Source: Caldilineaceae bacterium (GTDB taxonomy: Bacteria; Chloroflexota; Anaerolineae; Caldilineales; Caldilineaceae). Taken from it: DNA of 64,000 bases. The first letter of the stretch is position 1. Each line of letters begins with the position of its first letter. The stretch covers positions 1 to 64,000 of the forward strand of contig JACKBC010000010.1 of the NCBI GenBank assembly GCA_020634755.1, read 5' to 3'. The position numbers and the translations under genes are program-made. Positions 25,092-34,300 of the stretch are shown one piece after another. The notes under the pieces were generated by a model. That model ran no database searches. It was given only the letters and a program-made list of their open reading frames with translations, and was not told where the DNA came from.

Positions 25092-25119
25092 GCTTATACA
25101 AGATGGAGCGTAGGAGATA

Positions 25120-26058
25120 ATGAGCATTGAATTGATTATTGTCGTGTTCGTCATGGTGAGCGTGCTATTTGTATTTATAGGCATATACCGATGGATGAAT
25201 CAATCCAGCGCAATCAACGCGCGGCTGTTAAACTCGCCATATGCTGCGGATACGGAAAAGCAGCGCCGCCGCATGATGTCGCCACAAGTGGAGCGTCGGA
25301 TTGCGCGCTTTTCGCGCATGAGCCGATTAGAGCGTGAACTGCTCGCTGCAGATATCAGCTTGACGATTGGCGAATTTGTAATGATTCGCATTGGCCTTAC
25401 ATTAGCGGGGTTTGTCTTGGGGCGCCTCATCTCTGGGTACCTTTTGGGTGGCCTTTTGTTGGCCATTCTGGGCTGGATCGGGCCAGGTATCTATCTGGGA
25501 ATGCAGAAAAATAAGCGCGCAAAGGCTTTTCGCGAACAGCTGCCAGATATGCTCAACCTGCTGGTTAGCTCATTGCGTGCTGGATACGGTTTGTTGCACG
25601 CCTGTAATGTTGTAAAAGACGAAATGGCGGATCCTATTGCCAAGGAATTTGGCAGAGTTATTAGGGAAACATCGTTGGGTTATAGCATAGACGAAGCTCT
25701 TGACCACATGGTTATGCGCGTAAACAATGATGATTTTAGCCTGATTGTAACGGCCATCCATGTACAGAATGAAGTTGGTGGCAGCTTGGCAACGGTGCTT
25801 GAAACCATTTCCAAAACGATTCGTGAACGCATTGAACTCCAGGGCGATATCCGCGTCTTGACTGCACAACAGCGTATGTCTGGCTGGATTCTTTCCATGT
25901 TGCCATTTGGGTTAGCAACCATTTTGATGCTCATCAATCCCGACTATGTAATGGAATTATTTCAGCCCGGCTGGATTCGCATTATCCCCACAATAGCAAT
26001 CATTCTGATTATTCTGGGCAATATTGTGATGCGTCAGTTAATGAAAATTGAGGTCTAA
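25120..26058 (+). CDS. tadB: TadB-like platform protein (T2SS F family)
   Basis: A 312-residue membrane protein with a T2SSF domain. Membrane segments lie near residues 3-22, 92-125 and 265-310. The cytoplasmic block LPDMLNLLVSSLRAGYGLLHA and the downstream EVGGSLATVLETISKTIRERIELQGDIRVLTAQQRMS are characteristic. It forms the inner-membrane platform with TadC and transmits force from the CpaF ATPase. Start ATG after AGGAGATA. Confidence 0.9.
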   Translation: MSIELIIVVFVMVSVLFVFIGIYRWMNQSSAINARLLNSPYAADTEKQRRRMMSPQVERRIARFSRMSRLERELLAADISLTIGEFVMIRIGLTLAGFVLGRLISGYLLGGLLLAILGWIGPGIYLGMQKNKRAKAFREQLPDMLNLLVSSLRAGYGLLHACNVVKDEMADPIAKEFGRVIRETSLGYSIDEALDHMVMRVNNDDFSLIVTAIHVQNEVGGSLATVLETISKTIRERIELQGDIRVLTAQQRMSGWILSMLPFGLATILMLINPDYVMELFQPGWIRIIPTIAIILIILGNIVMRQLMKIEV

Positions 26059-26062
26059 ACAA

Positions 26063-26983
26063 ATGGAATCGAGCTACCTTATTATCGCTCTGTTAGTCAT
26101 GGCTACTACAGTGACCGTTTTCATGGGGATGCGCATGCAGCGCCTCCATCGTGAGAATGTTATATCTGCCGCTTTACATATTGGGGGAAATGGCGCGCCT
26201 TCGCTGCGGGAATTGGAACTGGCCAAGCCGCGTTCAGAACGAATGCTGATGCCCCTTTTACGACGTATGCATGGCTTTGGTCGGATGCTTACCCCAGCGC
26301 GCAACCTTACGCAGCTGCAACATAACCTGGTTTTGGCCGGTCTATCCAACCGCTTGAGCCTTACAGATTTTCTGGGGTTGCGCTTTCTGTCTGGTTTGGC
26401 TTTGGGCGTCACTTTGTTTTTGGTCTCTTCCTCAAATCGTCCTCCTTTGTTGGCATTATTATTTGCCTTTGCTGGATTCATCGCCGGTCTCTATATGCCC
26501 AATCTGTGGTTGCACAGCAAAGTGCGCAATCGCCAACGCGCAATTGAACGTTCCTTACCCGATGCGCTTGATATGATGTCCATTTGTGTGGACGCGGGGT
26601 TAGGCTTTGAGGCCGCTATGCAAAAAGTGACCACGCAGTGGGATACCGAGCTTTCTTTGGAGATGCAGCGCGTTATCAATGAAATTCGTTTAGGCGTGGC
26701 GCGTGTAGATGCGCTACATAATTTGATTCACCGCACGGGCGCTACGGATGTGGCCAATTTTGTGGCCGTCTTGATTCAAGCTGATAAATTGGGGATTGCG
26801 ATCAAAGACGTGCTGCGTACGCAGGCCGATCAGATGCGCATCCGCCGTCGTCAGCGGGCCGAAGAAACAGCCCAAAAGGCGCCATTAAAAATGCTCTTCC
26901 CGTTGATATTCTTCATTTTTCCCGCCATGTTTGCAATTATCTTAGGACCCACTATTCCTCGTTTTCTACGCATCTTTGGGTAG
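26063..26983 (+). CDS. tadC: TadC-like platform protein (T2SS F family)
   Basis: A 306-residue paralogue of TadB with RSLPDALDMMSICVDAGLGFEAA and a following IHRTGATDVANFVAVLIQADKLG block; membrane helices at both ends. It pairs with TadB. The start is the ATG at 26063. GAGGT (26050-26054) at the end of tadB is its ribosome-binding site, so the two are translationally linked. An upstream TTG in frame is rejected. Confidence 0.9.
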   Translation: MESSYLIIALLVMATTVTVFMGMRMQRLHRENVISAALHIGGNGAPSLRELELAKPRSERMLMPLLRRMHGFGRMLTPARNLTQLQHNLVLAGLSNRLSLTDFLGLRFLSGLALGVTLFLVSSSNRPPLLALLFAFAGFIAGLYMPNLWLHSKVRNRQRAIERSLPDALDMMSICVDAGLGFEAAMQKVTTQWDTELSLEMQRVINEIRLGVARVDALHNLIHRTGATDVANFVAVLIQADKLGIAIKDVLRTQADQMRIRRRQRAEETAQKAPLKMLFPLIFFIFPAMFAIILGPTIPRFLRIFG

Positions 26984-27333
26984 TACACTATTCCCACAAC
27001 AATTTACGTCAATCTGTTTAGACATATCCGTTCATTTGGACATGTTTCTCAACCCTTTTGTGGCGTACACTATTCACGATGAGCTACTTCACGACGATAG
27101 GCTAAATTCAGAACCTATCCGCAAGTCGGTTGCGGCGCCTGTAATCATGCAGCGTTGCGGACGTGACCACAGAGAATTTACGGGCTGACACATACCTGTC
27201 AATTGTGGTTCATGATGCCAAATGCTTTTGAGACAGAAATTACCCAACCCTGTATCAAAATCTCATTACGATTTAAATAAGCATTACGCAAGCCTTCTGC
27301 AATAGTGTAATTCGCACAAACGAGGTTAAGAAT
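26984..27333. other. Intergenic region after tadC
   Basis: A 350-base gap with two direct copies of GTACACTATTC (near 26987 and 27066) and a single family E-like right end on the reverse strand (ATTACGCAAGCCTTCTGC, 27281-27298). No promoter was recognised with confidence. A 70-codon frame on the + strand and an 83-codon frame on the minus strand have no support. Confidence 0.4.
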
Positions 27334-29304
27334 ATGATGTACGGATCGCAAATAAAGATTATAGATAACTACAAAGAGTCTCTCGGCCATAAGATTCCAG
27401 CGGTATTGCCTAGTGATGCTCCCGAGAAAACAGAGACGGGCGTATATCAATTTACTGAAGAAATTACCAGTCTAGCATTATATACGCCTGATTTTCGGAG
27501 AGATGCCTTGTATCCAGAAATTTTGGAGCATTTGCAAAAGGGCAATTGGCAACAATCACTCTTCTTACTTCGCGTTTTGCAGGCCCAATATCCAAAGGCT
27601 AAAGAGATCGAATTTATGATGCAGGATGCAATGCTCAAATCGAGCATTGAGGAAAATTGGAGTGACAAAATAAAGGCGCGTCGTTTTGCCTTTACACCCT
27701 CACGCATTCTGCTGCGGGTTGCACCCGTCGTCTTATTATTTTTCTTGATACTTGGCGGTGTCACTTACTACGGTGCGAATCAACGTGTCAATGCCCAAGC
27801 CATGGAACGCCAAGCCCAGCTGGCGCTTGCCCAAACGGCTGTCGTAGAGGGGCACTATGAGGATGCCATAGCCACTTTGCAGAATTTGCTGGAAACATAC
27901 CCTGGCGATGCTACTATTCAGAATCTTCTCACGGACGCCCAAAATCAACAAGACATTGCAAATGCCTATGAATTAGGGCACAGAGCGATGGACGCTGGCA
28001 ATAATTCGGTAGCGCTTGAGTACTTTCTGGCAATTGACAATAAAACGCCCGGCTATCGAGATGTAGCACAACTGATTGCGCAGCTTCAATCAACCGCGAG
28101 TGCCTCTGAATTATTTGCCGCAGCGGAGACGGCCTATCGGGCGCAACAGTGGGCAGAGGCGATTGGTTATTATGAAAATTTACGAATATTGGATGGCGCA
28201 TATCAAGCGGAGACAACCAAGCTGCATTTGGCTGAAGCTTATTTACAGTCTGGATTGCACAATGTTTCTATCCGCCCAGAACAGGGGGCAGATGTAGAAC
28301 TTGCACAAACCTCCTTCCGCAAAGCGTTACGCTTGAATCCTAGCGAAAGTACAGCCAAAATTGAGAATGAGCTGGTTACTGCTTATGCCAATGGCGAACA
28401 GGCGCTGACAGCGAACGACTCCTTGCAAGCTGTGAGTTTATTGAAGCAGATTTACCAAGCAAGGCCGCAATATCTCGGTGGTTTTCTGGGCGAACAGCTC
28501 TACAGCAGTTACTTGCAACTTGGCCAACAGGCGCAAGAAACGGGTGACTACTCCAAGGCCCTGGAATGGTATAGTTTGGCAACGGTATTGCAGGTAAAAG
28601 ACGTTAGCGAGGCTTTAGAACGTACACAGGCAGTGGCTATATTGCTGACACCGACGGCAACCCCAACCATTCCGCCGACGCCCGCTCCTATTGCTACGCC
28701 GGTTCCTCTCACCATGGCAGACTTTAGCGGCTGGATCGCTTTTCGTTCCACAAGGGGTTATGGCAGCAGTATCTGGGTGATGCGCCCAGATGGGTCGGAT
28801 GTACAGCCGGCGCCCAGTGATGCACTGGAGAAAATTCAAGATATTTATAACCAACAAATGTGGTCACCCGATGGGAACTCGCGGCTAATAGTGAAAAAAC
28901 AGGATAACGTAAATACGCCCAATATTAACATTTATAAGATTCGCGAAGATCTTCCGACCAACTGGCAGCGTGAATTCGTGATGACTGATTTCCCTGGCAC
29001 TGAGTATGATCCCGTGTGGGCGCCGGATAATAAGCATATTGCGTTTGTATCAAACCATACGGGAAACGATGAGATATGGCTAATGGATACAGAGGGTGGA
29101 GAGTACAAACAGCTTACCTGGAATTCATGGGAATGGGATAAGCATCCAACGTGGTCCCCCGATGGTGCTCAGATTGCCTTTTTCTCAAATCGTTCTGGTC
29201 TACGTTCAATCTGGATTATGAATGCTGATGGTTCTGAACAGACCGATCTTTCGAGCGTTAGCACGAGTGAATATGAAGATTGGGATCCCGTTTGGATTCG
29301 ATAA
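27334..29304 (+). CDS. Membrane protein with TPR and beta-propeller regions
   Basis: 656 residues. A cytoplasmic N-terminal 120 residues contains one TPR-like pair (LEHLQKGNWQQSLFLLRVLQ). One membrane helix lies near 124-146 (ILLRVAPVVLLFFLIL). Outside it are several TPR-like helical repeats (155-430), a Thr/Pro linker (432-455) and a C-terminal TolB/WD40-like propeller. The propeller has at least three blades of the type WSPDGAQIAFFSNRSG..SIWIMNADGSE. The layout suggests a protein-protein scaffold on the cell surface side of the pilus base. TadD, the usual TPR protein of the locus, is otherwise missing, so this may replace it. GAGGTTAAG precedes the ATG. Confidence 0.75.
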   Translation: MMYGSQIKIIDNYKESLGHKIPAVLPSDAPEKTETGVYQFTEEITSLALYTPDFRRDALYPEILEHLQKGNWQQSLFLLRVLQAQYPKAKEIEFMMQDAMLKSSIEENWSDKIKARRFAFTPSRILLRVAPVVLLFFLILGGVTYYGANQRVNAQAMERQAQLALAQTAVVEGHYEDAIATLQNLLETYPGDATIQNLLTDAQNQQDIANAYELGHRAMDAGNNSVALEYFLAIDNKTPGYRDVAQLIAQLQSTASASELFAAAETAYRAQQWAEAIGYYENLRILDGAYQAETTKLHLAEAYLQSGLHNVSIRPEQGADVELAQTSFRKALRLNPSESTAKIENELVTAYANGEQALTANDSLQAVSLLKQIYQARPQYLGGFLGEQLYSSYLQLGQQAQETGDYSKALEWYSLATVLQVKDVSEALERTQAVAILLTPTATPTIPPTPAPIATPVPLTMADFSGWIAFRSTRGYGSSIWVMRPDGSDVQPAPSDALEKIQDIYNQQMWSPDGNSRLIVKKQDNVNTPNINIYKIREDLPTNWQREFVMTDFPGTEYDPVWAPDNKHIAFVSNHTGNDEIWLMDTEGGEYKQLTWNSWEWDKHPTWSPDGAQIAFFSNRSGLRSIWIMNADGSEQTDLSSVSTSEYEDWDPVWIR

Positions 29305-29397
29305 ACCAACATTGTATACAAAATTATTGGGTGCTGGATAGGACCGCGAGACCAACTTAAGATGATGCGCCGAGTGTGCTTAGAAAATTCTCAATTT

Positions 29398-29484
29398 CAC
29401 GGCTTACGCAGCACCCGTGGTTCGTCAAAGGCAAATCAGTGCACCTTCCCTAAAATTTTACGCAAGGCTTGCGCAAGTCCTGAA
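29398..29484. repeat. Family E repeat, copy 2
   Basis: The left end ACGGCTTACGCAGCACCCG and right end GCAAGGCTTGCGCAAGTCC are the best-preserved ends of the family. It stops 16 bases before the CpaF start codon, so it forms most of the cpaF leader. Confidence 0.7.
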
Positions 29485-29500
29485 TATAAAGGGGATTCCC

Positions 29501-30937
29501 ATGAGTCTATTTCGTAACCGGCAGGTCAAACCTGATGTCCTAGACAATGGTTATGCTTCAACTGTAAATAAAAATTCTGCAAAACCGCCTCACAAGGCCG
29601 GGGCTGATTCTGCAAAGCCAGAAATTTTTAGCACCTCTGGCGGGTATACGCCACCGGCTGAATTTAGAGAAGTACGCCAAGAGGTGCAAAAATTTCTCCT
29701 TGACGAGGTGAAAGGGTTTGATGAGAAGGACTCTCTGTCAAACATACGTAAATTAGTAGAACCAGTTTTTAGCACTTCATTAGAAAAGGCTAGCCTGATT
29801 GTAAGTCGGGCAGAGCGGGAACGTCTGCTTGATATGATCATGGCTGATATTTTGGGGTATGGTCCAATTCAGCCCTTGCTTGAGCGTGATGATATTACCG
29901 AAGTAATGGTCAATGGGCACGAACAAATTTACGTTGAGTTTGACGGCAAGCTCCTGTTATCGGATGTCAAGTTCATTGATGATGCTCAGGTGCAGCAGGT
30001 TATTGAACGCATTGTTACTCCTCTTGGTAGGCGTATTGATGAAGCATCTCCTATGGTCGATGCGCGCTTACCAGATGGTTCACGCGTGAACGCGGTTATT
30101 CCACCACTATCGCTGGTCGGGCCCTGTATTACCATTCGTAAGTTTCGCAAAGATCCGCTAAAGGTCGAAGATTTGGTGGGTTTTGGCTCGATGACCGCCG
30201 AATTTGCTGAGTTTGTGCGGGCGTGTGTTATAGCGAAACTTAATATCATTGTTAGTGGTGGCACCGGAAGTGGTAAGACAACAACCCTGAATGTACTTTC
30301 GAGCTTTATCCCTACTGATGAGCGTATTGTGACCATTGAAGATGCCGCAGAATTGCAGCTGCAGCAGCCCCATATTGTAAAGCTGGAAAAGCGACCTGCC
30401 AACAGCGAAGGCAAGGGAGAAGTTAATATTAGAGATCTCGTTGTCAATAGTTTGCGCATGCGCCCCGACCGCATCGTTGTTGGTGAAGTGCGTAGTGGGG
30501 AAGCTTTAGACATGCTGCAAGCCATGAACACTGGACACGATGGCTCACTCACTACAGTGCACTCCAATAGCGCACGAGACACGCTTAATCGTATTGAAAC
30601 TATGGTGTTGATGTCCGGTGTGGAGTTGCCATTACGGGCAATTCGTCAGCAGATCGCCTCGGCGGTCGACATGATTATTCACGTTGAGCGGTTACGTGAT
30701 GGAAGCCGACGTGTTGTGCAGTGTGCAGAGATTTTGGGCATGGAAGGGGAGACGATCATAATGCAAGACCTCTTTCTGTTTAAACAGGCGGCCATTGATG
30801 AAAATGGCAAAATTATTGGGGCTTTACAGGCAACGGGTTTGCGTCCACGCGCTAGCGATCGAATTGATGATGCTGGTATAACGCTATCACCCACAATCTT
30901 TGGTCTTACACACGATAATATTTGGAAAGATCTCTAA
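29501..30937 (+). CDS. cpaF: CpaF/TadA pilus assembly ATPase
   Basis: A 478-residue secretion ATPase of the VirB11/PulE superfamily that powers pilus growth (and perhaps retraction). Walker A is SGGTGSGKTTTLN (252-264). The Walker B/His region is PDRIVVGEVRSGEALDML followed by MNTGHDGSLTTVHSNSARDTL. The N-terminal domain (about 95-210) holds YGPIQPLLERDDITEVMVNG. The start is the ATG at 29501 with GGGGA; an in-frame extension from 29417 lies in a family E repeat and is rejected. It overlaps the DUF192 gene by one base. Confidence 0.93.
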   Translation: MSLFRNRQVKPDVLDNGYASTVNKNSAKPPHKAGADSAKPEIFSTSGGYTPPAEFREVRQEVQKFLLDEVKGFDEKDSLSNIRKLVEPVFSTSLEKASLIVSRAERERLLDMIMADILGYGPIQPLLERDDITEVMVNGHEQIYVEFDGKLLLSDVKFIDDAQVQQVIERIVTPLGRRIDEASPMVDARLPDGSRVNAVIPPLSLVGPCITIRKFRKDPLKVEDLVGFGSMTAEFAEFVRACVIAKLNIIVSGGTGSGKTTTLNVLSSFIPTDERIVTIEDAAELQLQQPHIVKLEKRPANSEGKGEVNIRDLVVNSLRMRPDRIVVGEVRSGEALDMLQAMNTGHDGSLTTVHSNSARDTLNRIETMVLMSGVELPLRAIRQQIASAVDMIIHVERLRDGSRRVVQCAEILGMEGETIIMQDLFLFKQAAIDENGKIIGALQATGLRPRASDRIDDAGITLSPTIFGLTHDNIWKDL

Positions 30938-31290
30938 TGTTATACGTTGATAACCTCTCACGCAATACAAGGCTGATTGATCAAGGACGCATCGCTAATA
31001 GCTTCTGGGCACGGTTGCGAGGATTAACATTTGTGCGTCATTTAGAAGCGGGGGAAGGTCTAGTCATTACGCGCACAAATAGTATTCATACACATTTCAT
31101 GTTCATGCCAATTGATATTCTCTATGTTGACAAACAGGACAAGATTGTAGATATCACCCCGAGTATGAAACCCTGGCGTATGGCATTACCGCGCTGGAAA
31201 GCGCACTACGTAATTGAGCTGCCATCCGGCGCAATTGCCGAAACTGACAGCAGCATAGGCGACCAATTGCAAATAGTTTCAGATTTTTAA
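30937..31290 (+). CDS. DUF192 family protein
   Basis: A 117-residue protein with the DUF192 fold: FWARLRGLTF, then EGLVITRTNSIHTHFMFMPIDILYVDK, DITPSMKPWR and HYVIELPSGAIAE. The function of DUF192 is not known. Most members have a signal peptide; this one has none. The stop of cpaF and the start here overlap as TAATG, with GGAAAGA upstream, so it is translated with the pilus ATPase. This suggests a role tied to the pilus. Confidence 0.82.
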   Translation: MLYVDNLSRNTRLIDQGRIANSFWARLRGLTFVRHLEAGEGLVITRTNSIHTHFMFMPIDILYVDKQDKIVDITPSMKPWRMALPRWKAHYVIELPSGAIAETDSSIGDQLQIVSDF

Positions 31291-31307
31291 AGGGATTAAT
31301 AGTTTTT

Positions 31308-34300
31308 ATGCTACGGCTTTTTCATTGGATAACCACTCTACTGGCAATTATTTTGCCCGTTATACTTGCTTCTTTAGCCCCATTTGCTGCACAAGCAGCA
31401 GGAGAAGACGATATACCCGGCGTGCCAACTTTGGTGCTTCCAGAAAGCGGGATTGCTACCACCGGCATCAACTATCCACCGATGGGCATTCCTACATTTG
31501 TCTGGAATGCAGTCCCCGAAGCTACCAAATATCGAATTCAGGTTAGCAACTCTAGCGGGTTTGCCAATCTGACCATTGATCAAACCACTTATGCCACTTC
31601 ATTTACGCCATTGACTCACCTTGCTGATGGCGAATATTACTGGCGTGTTCAGGCCTATCAAGGGTTCAATTGGGGATCATATTCTGAGACGCATATATTT
31701 ACAAAGGATTGGGGTGATAACGGTCAAATTCGTCCAATCTTGGTATCGCCAAGAGATGAAGATAAACTCGGCCAAATATCCGATACGGATTTTAGCTGGA
31801 AAGCAGTGCCCGGGGCGGCAGCCTATTTGTTCGAAATTAGCAGCGAGCCGTCGATTAATTCAGTCATTTACTCTGCGACAACGCTAAAAACGCAACATGC
31901 TCCATTGGCCCGGCTTAAGAACGATCAATATTACTGGCGAGTTACACCGCTAGATAACCAAAAAAATCCGGGCCAACCAAGTGAGATCAGAACATTTAAG
32001 TTCGACTGGATTTCAGCGCCAATCCTTTTAGCCCCCCTCAATCTCATCGAAACACCATTTACGCCTGAATTTACGTGGTCCGCTGTAGAATCTGCTCAAA
32101 GTTATCAAATTGAAATCAGTACCCAGCCCGATTTCAGCACAACGAACGTTTATGTTACGTACCTGCCGCAATTCGTCCCACAAAAGGCGTTAAGCAATGA
32201 TCAAGATTACTATTGGAGAGTAAAGGCCATAGATCATATTGGCAACAGCACTTCATGGAGTGAAACACGCCAGTTTCGCCGTCGTTGGGATTTTCAGGCT
32301 CAACTTCTCACCCCGATTAACAATAGCATACATCAGTCTTACCCATTCTTTAGCTGGACACCGATACCAGGTGCTGAGCGATATCAGATCCAGGTAGATG
32401 AAAGCACATCTTTCGCAAATCCGTTGGTAGATATAGATGTGTTTAATGTTACCACTACATCATTGACCAAGTTAAAGGATCCGGTGATTCAGTTTGAGAA
32501 GGATTACTATTGGCGAGTTCGTGGTGTTGATGCCCAAGACAACTATACACCCTGGAGTGACGAACATGCTTTTCGCTTTGGCAGTGAAACTTCACCCAAT
32601 CTGATATACCCACTCTATTATTATGCTCCCGATAGTGAAAATCTTCCTGTGCATTCGGATGCATCGGTCGCATGGCCCCTTTTTATGTGGGATATTGCTC
32701 TGGAATTTGACGCTAGTACAAAGCTGGCCGACAAACCAGATTTTTACGAAGTAACTGTGAGCAGTGATCCTGGCTTTCAAAATGTGAACTTTCAAATTGA
32801 AACTTCTGGCATTGCTGTGGCGCCGACAACGGCTCATCCCTTTGAAAATTTAGTTGACAATCAAAATTATTATTGGCGGGTCCGAGCCATCAAAGGCGAT
32901 GAACAGGTTGGTATTGACGCGATTGGGCTGACTCATATCGATCTTTCCAAAGCGCAGCTGCCAACAACTGCGAGCATTGCGCCCATCTATCCGTCTAATG
33001 GATTTGAAGCAGTCGATACTCCGCCAGTTTTAGGATGGCAGCCGGTTCAGGGAGCGGTGAGTTATCGCGTAGAAATCAGTAGAGATCCGCAATTTGCGAC
33101 AATCGTAGATGCCGCGGATCCGCAATTTGTCAATTATGTTCCCTGGCAGGGGCGACGCGAGCGCATGCCCAATGGCATGTATTGGTGGCGTGTACGCGCC
33201 GAATCCGCACCTGGTGTGGCCCTGGGCGAGTGGAGCGAGGCGCGCGCCTTTATTCTTTCCGTGGATCTGATAGCTGGAAATCCATATGATTTTGTACCGC
33301 CAGCATATCCATACAGCATTATTTCAGCTACGCTAGGGTATGAACCGGCTCTGAGTATGGTGTCGGCGTCCGCCAAAGAAGATACGAATTATGCGCTGGG
33401 CAATCTGCACGTTATGTTGAATAACGTCAACATACGCCCACTGACTGATGCAGAGTCTGGCACCGGCACAAACCTGAATTGGATTATTGCCTTTGAAACG
33501 GCGTTCTTGCCCGATAATGATGTTACGTATGGCATTTATATCGACATCGACCATGTGGCAAATTCGGGGGCGACAAGCGACCCATTGGGAAAACCCATTG
33601 TGGTGAATGAGCAATTTTTGCCAGAATATGTCATCTACATTAATCGCACTACGAATGATATTTCTGCGAAAGATGTGAGTCTGTTTACATGGACCACAGG
33701 GGGATGGAGTCCCGCCCAATCCTTAAATTCAATAGGGGGTGATGCATGGTTTGATTCTGTACATGCGGTGGTGCAAATTGTGACGCCCTATACGGCCATA
33801 GGGGCTGGTGATACGGACTTTTCTGGCAGTATGGCGCTCACTGTATTTAGTACAGATCAGACAGCCAATATGGGAATGGTCGATGCAGTTCCCACCCCAA
33901 ACGGCATAATTGATAATCCTGTGTTTGTGTCGGATATGGTAACGCCTCTTTACCCATTTGATACGCCTCTATTCAATCCATTGGTGCAATATGATCTACC
34001 CATTCTTAGATGGCGCATGCCATACTTCGACTCGGTGGATGGGTATGAAGTTCAGGTCGCGCGCGATATTCATTTCACGGCAATTGTGGAAACATGGAAT
34101 TTTAGTGAGAAGAATACATCTTCACCTTTTTCTTGGTTGCCCACTGCGTTCCATTCAATGGCCGCATACGAAGATAATGAAAGCTATTACTGGCGCGTGC
34201 GCATTCGCCACGAGCGATATACGCAGCGAGAGTCCGATTTTGAGTATGGCCCCTGGTCCTCTGTGATGCGCTTTAAGCTTGATAGCCGTCAGGTTGCCGG

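Noticed and set aside
26976..27188. 70-codon frame after tadC
   Set aside because: No ribosome-binding site, unlikely sequence and overlap with the tadC end; treated as intergenic.
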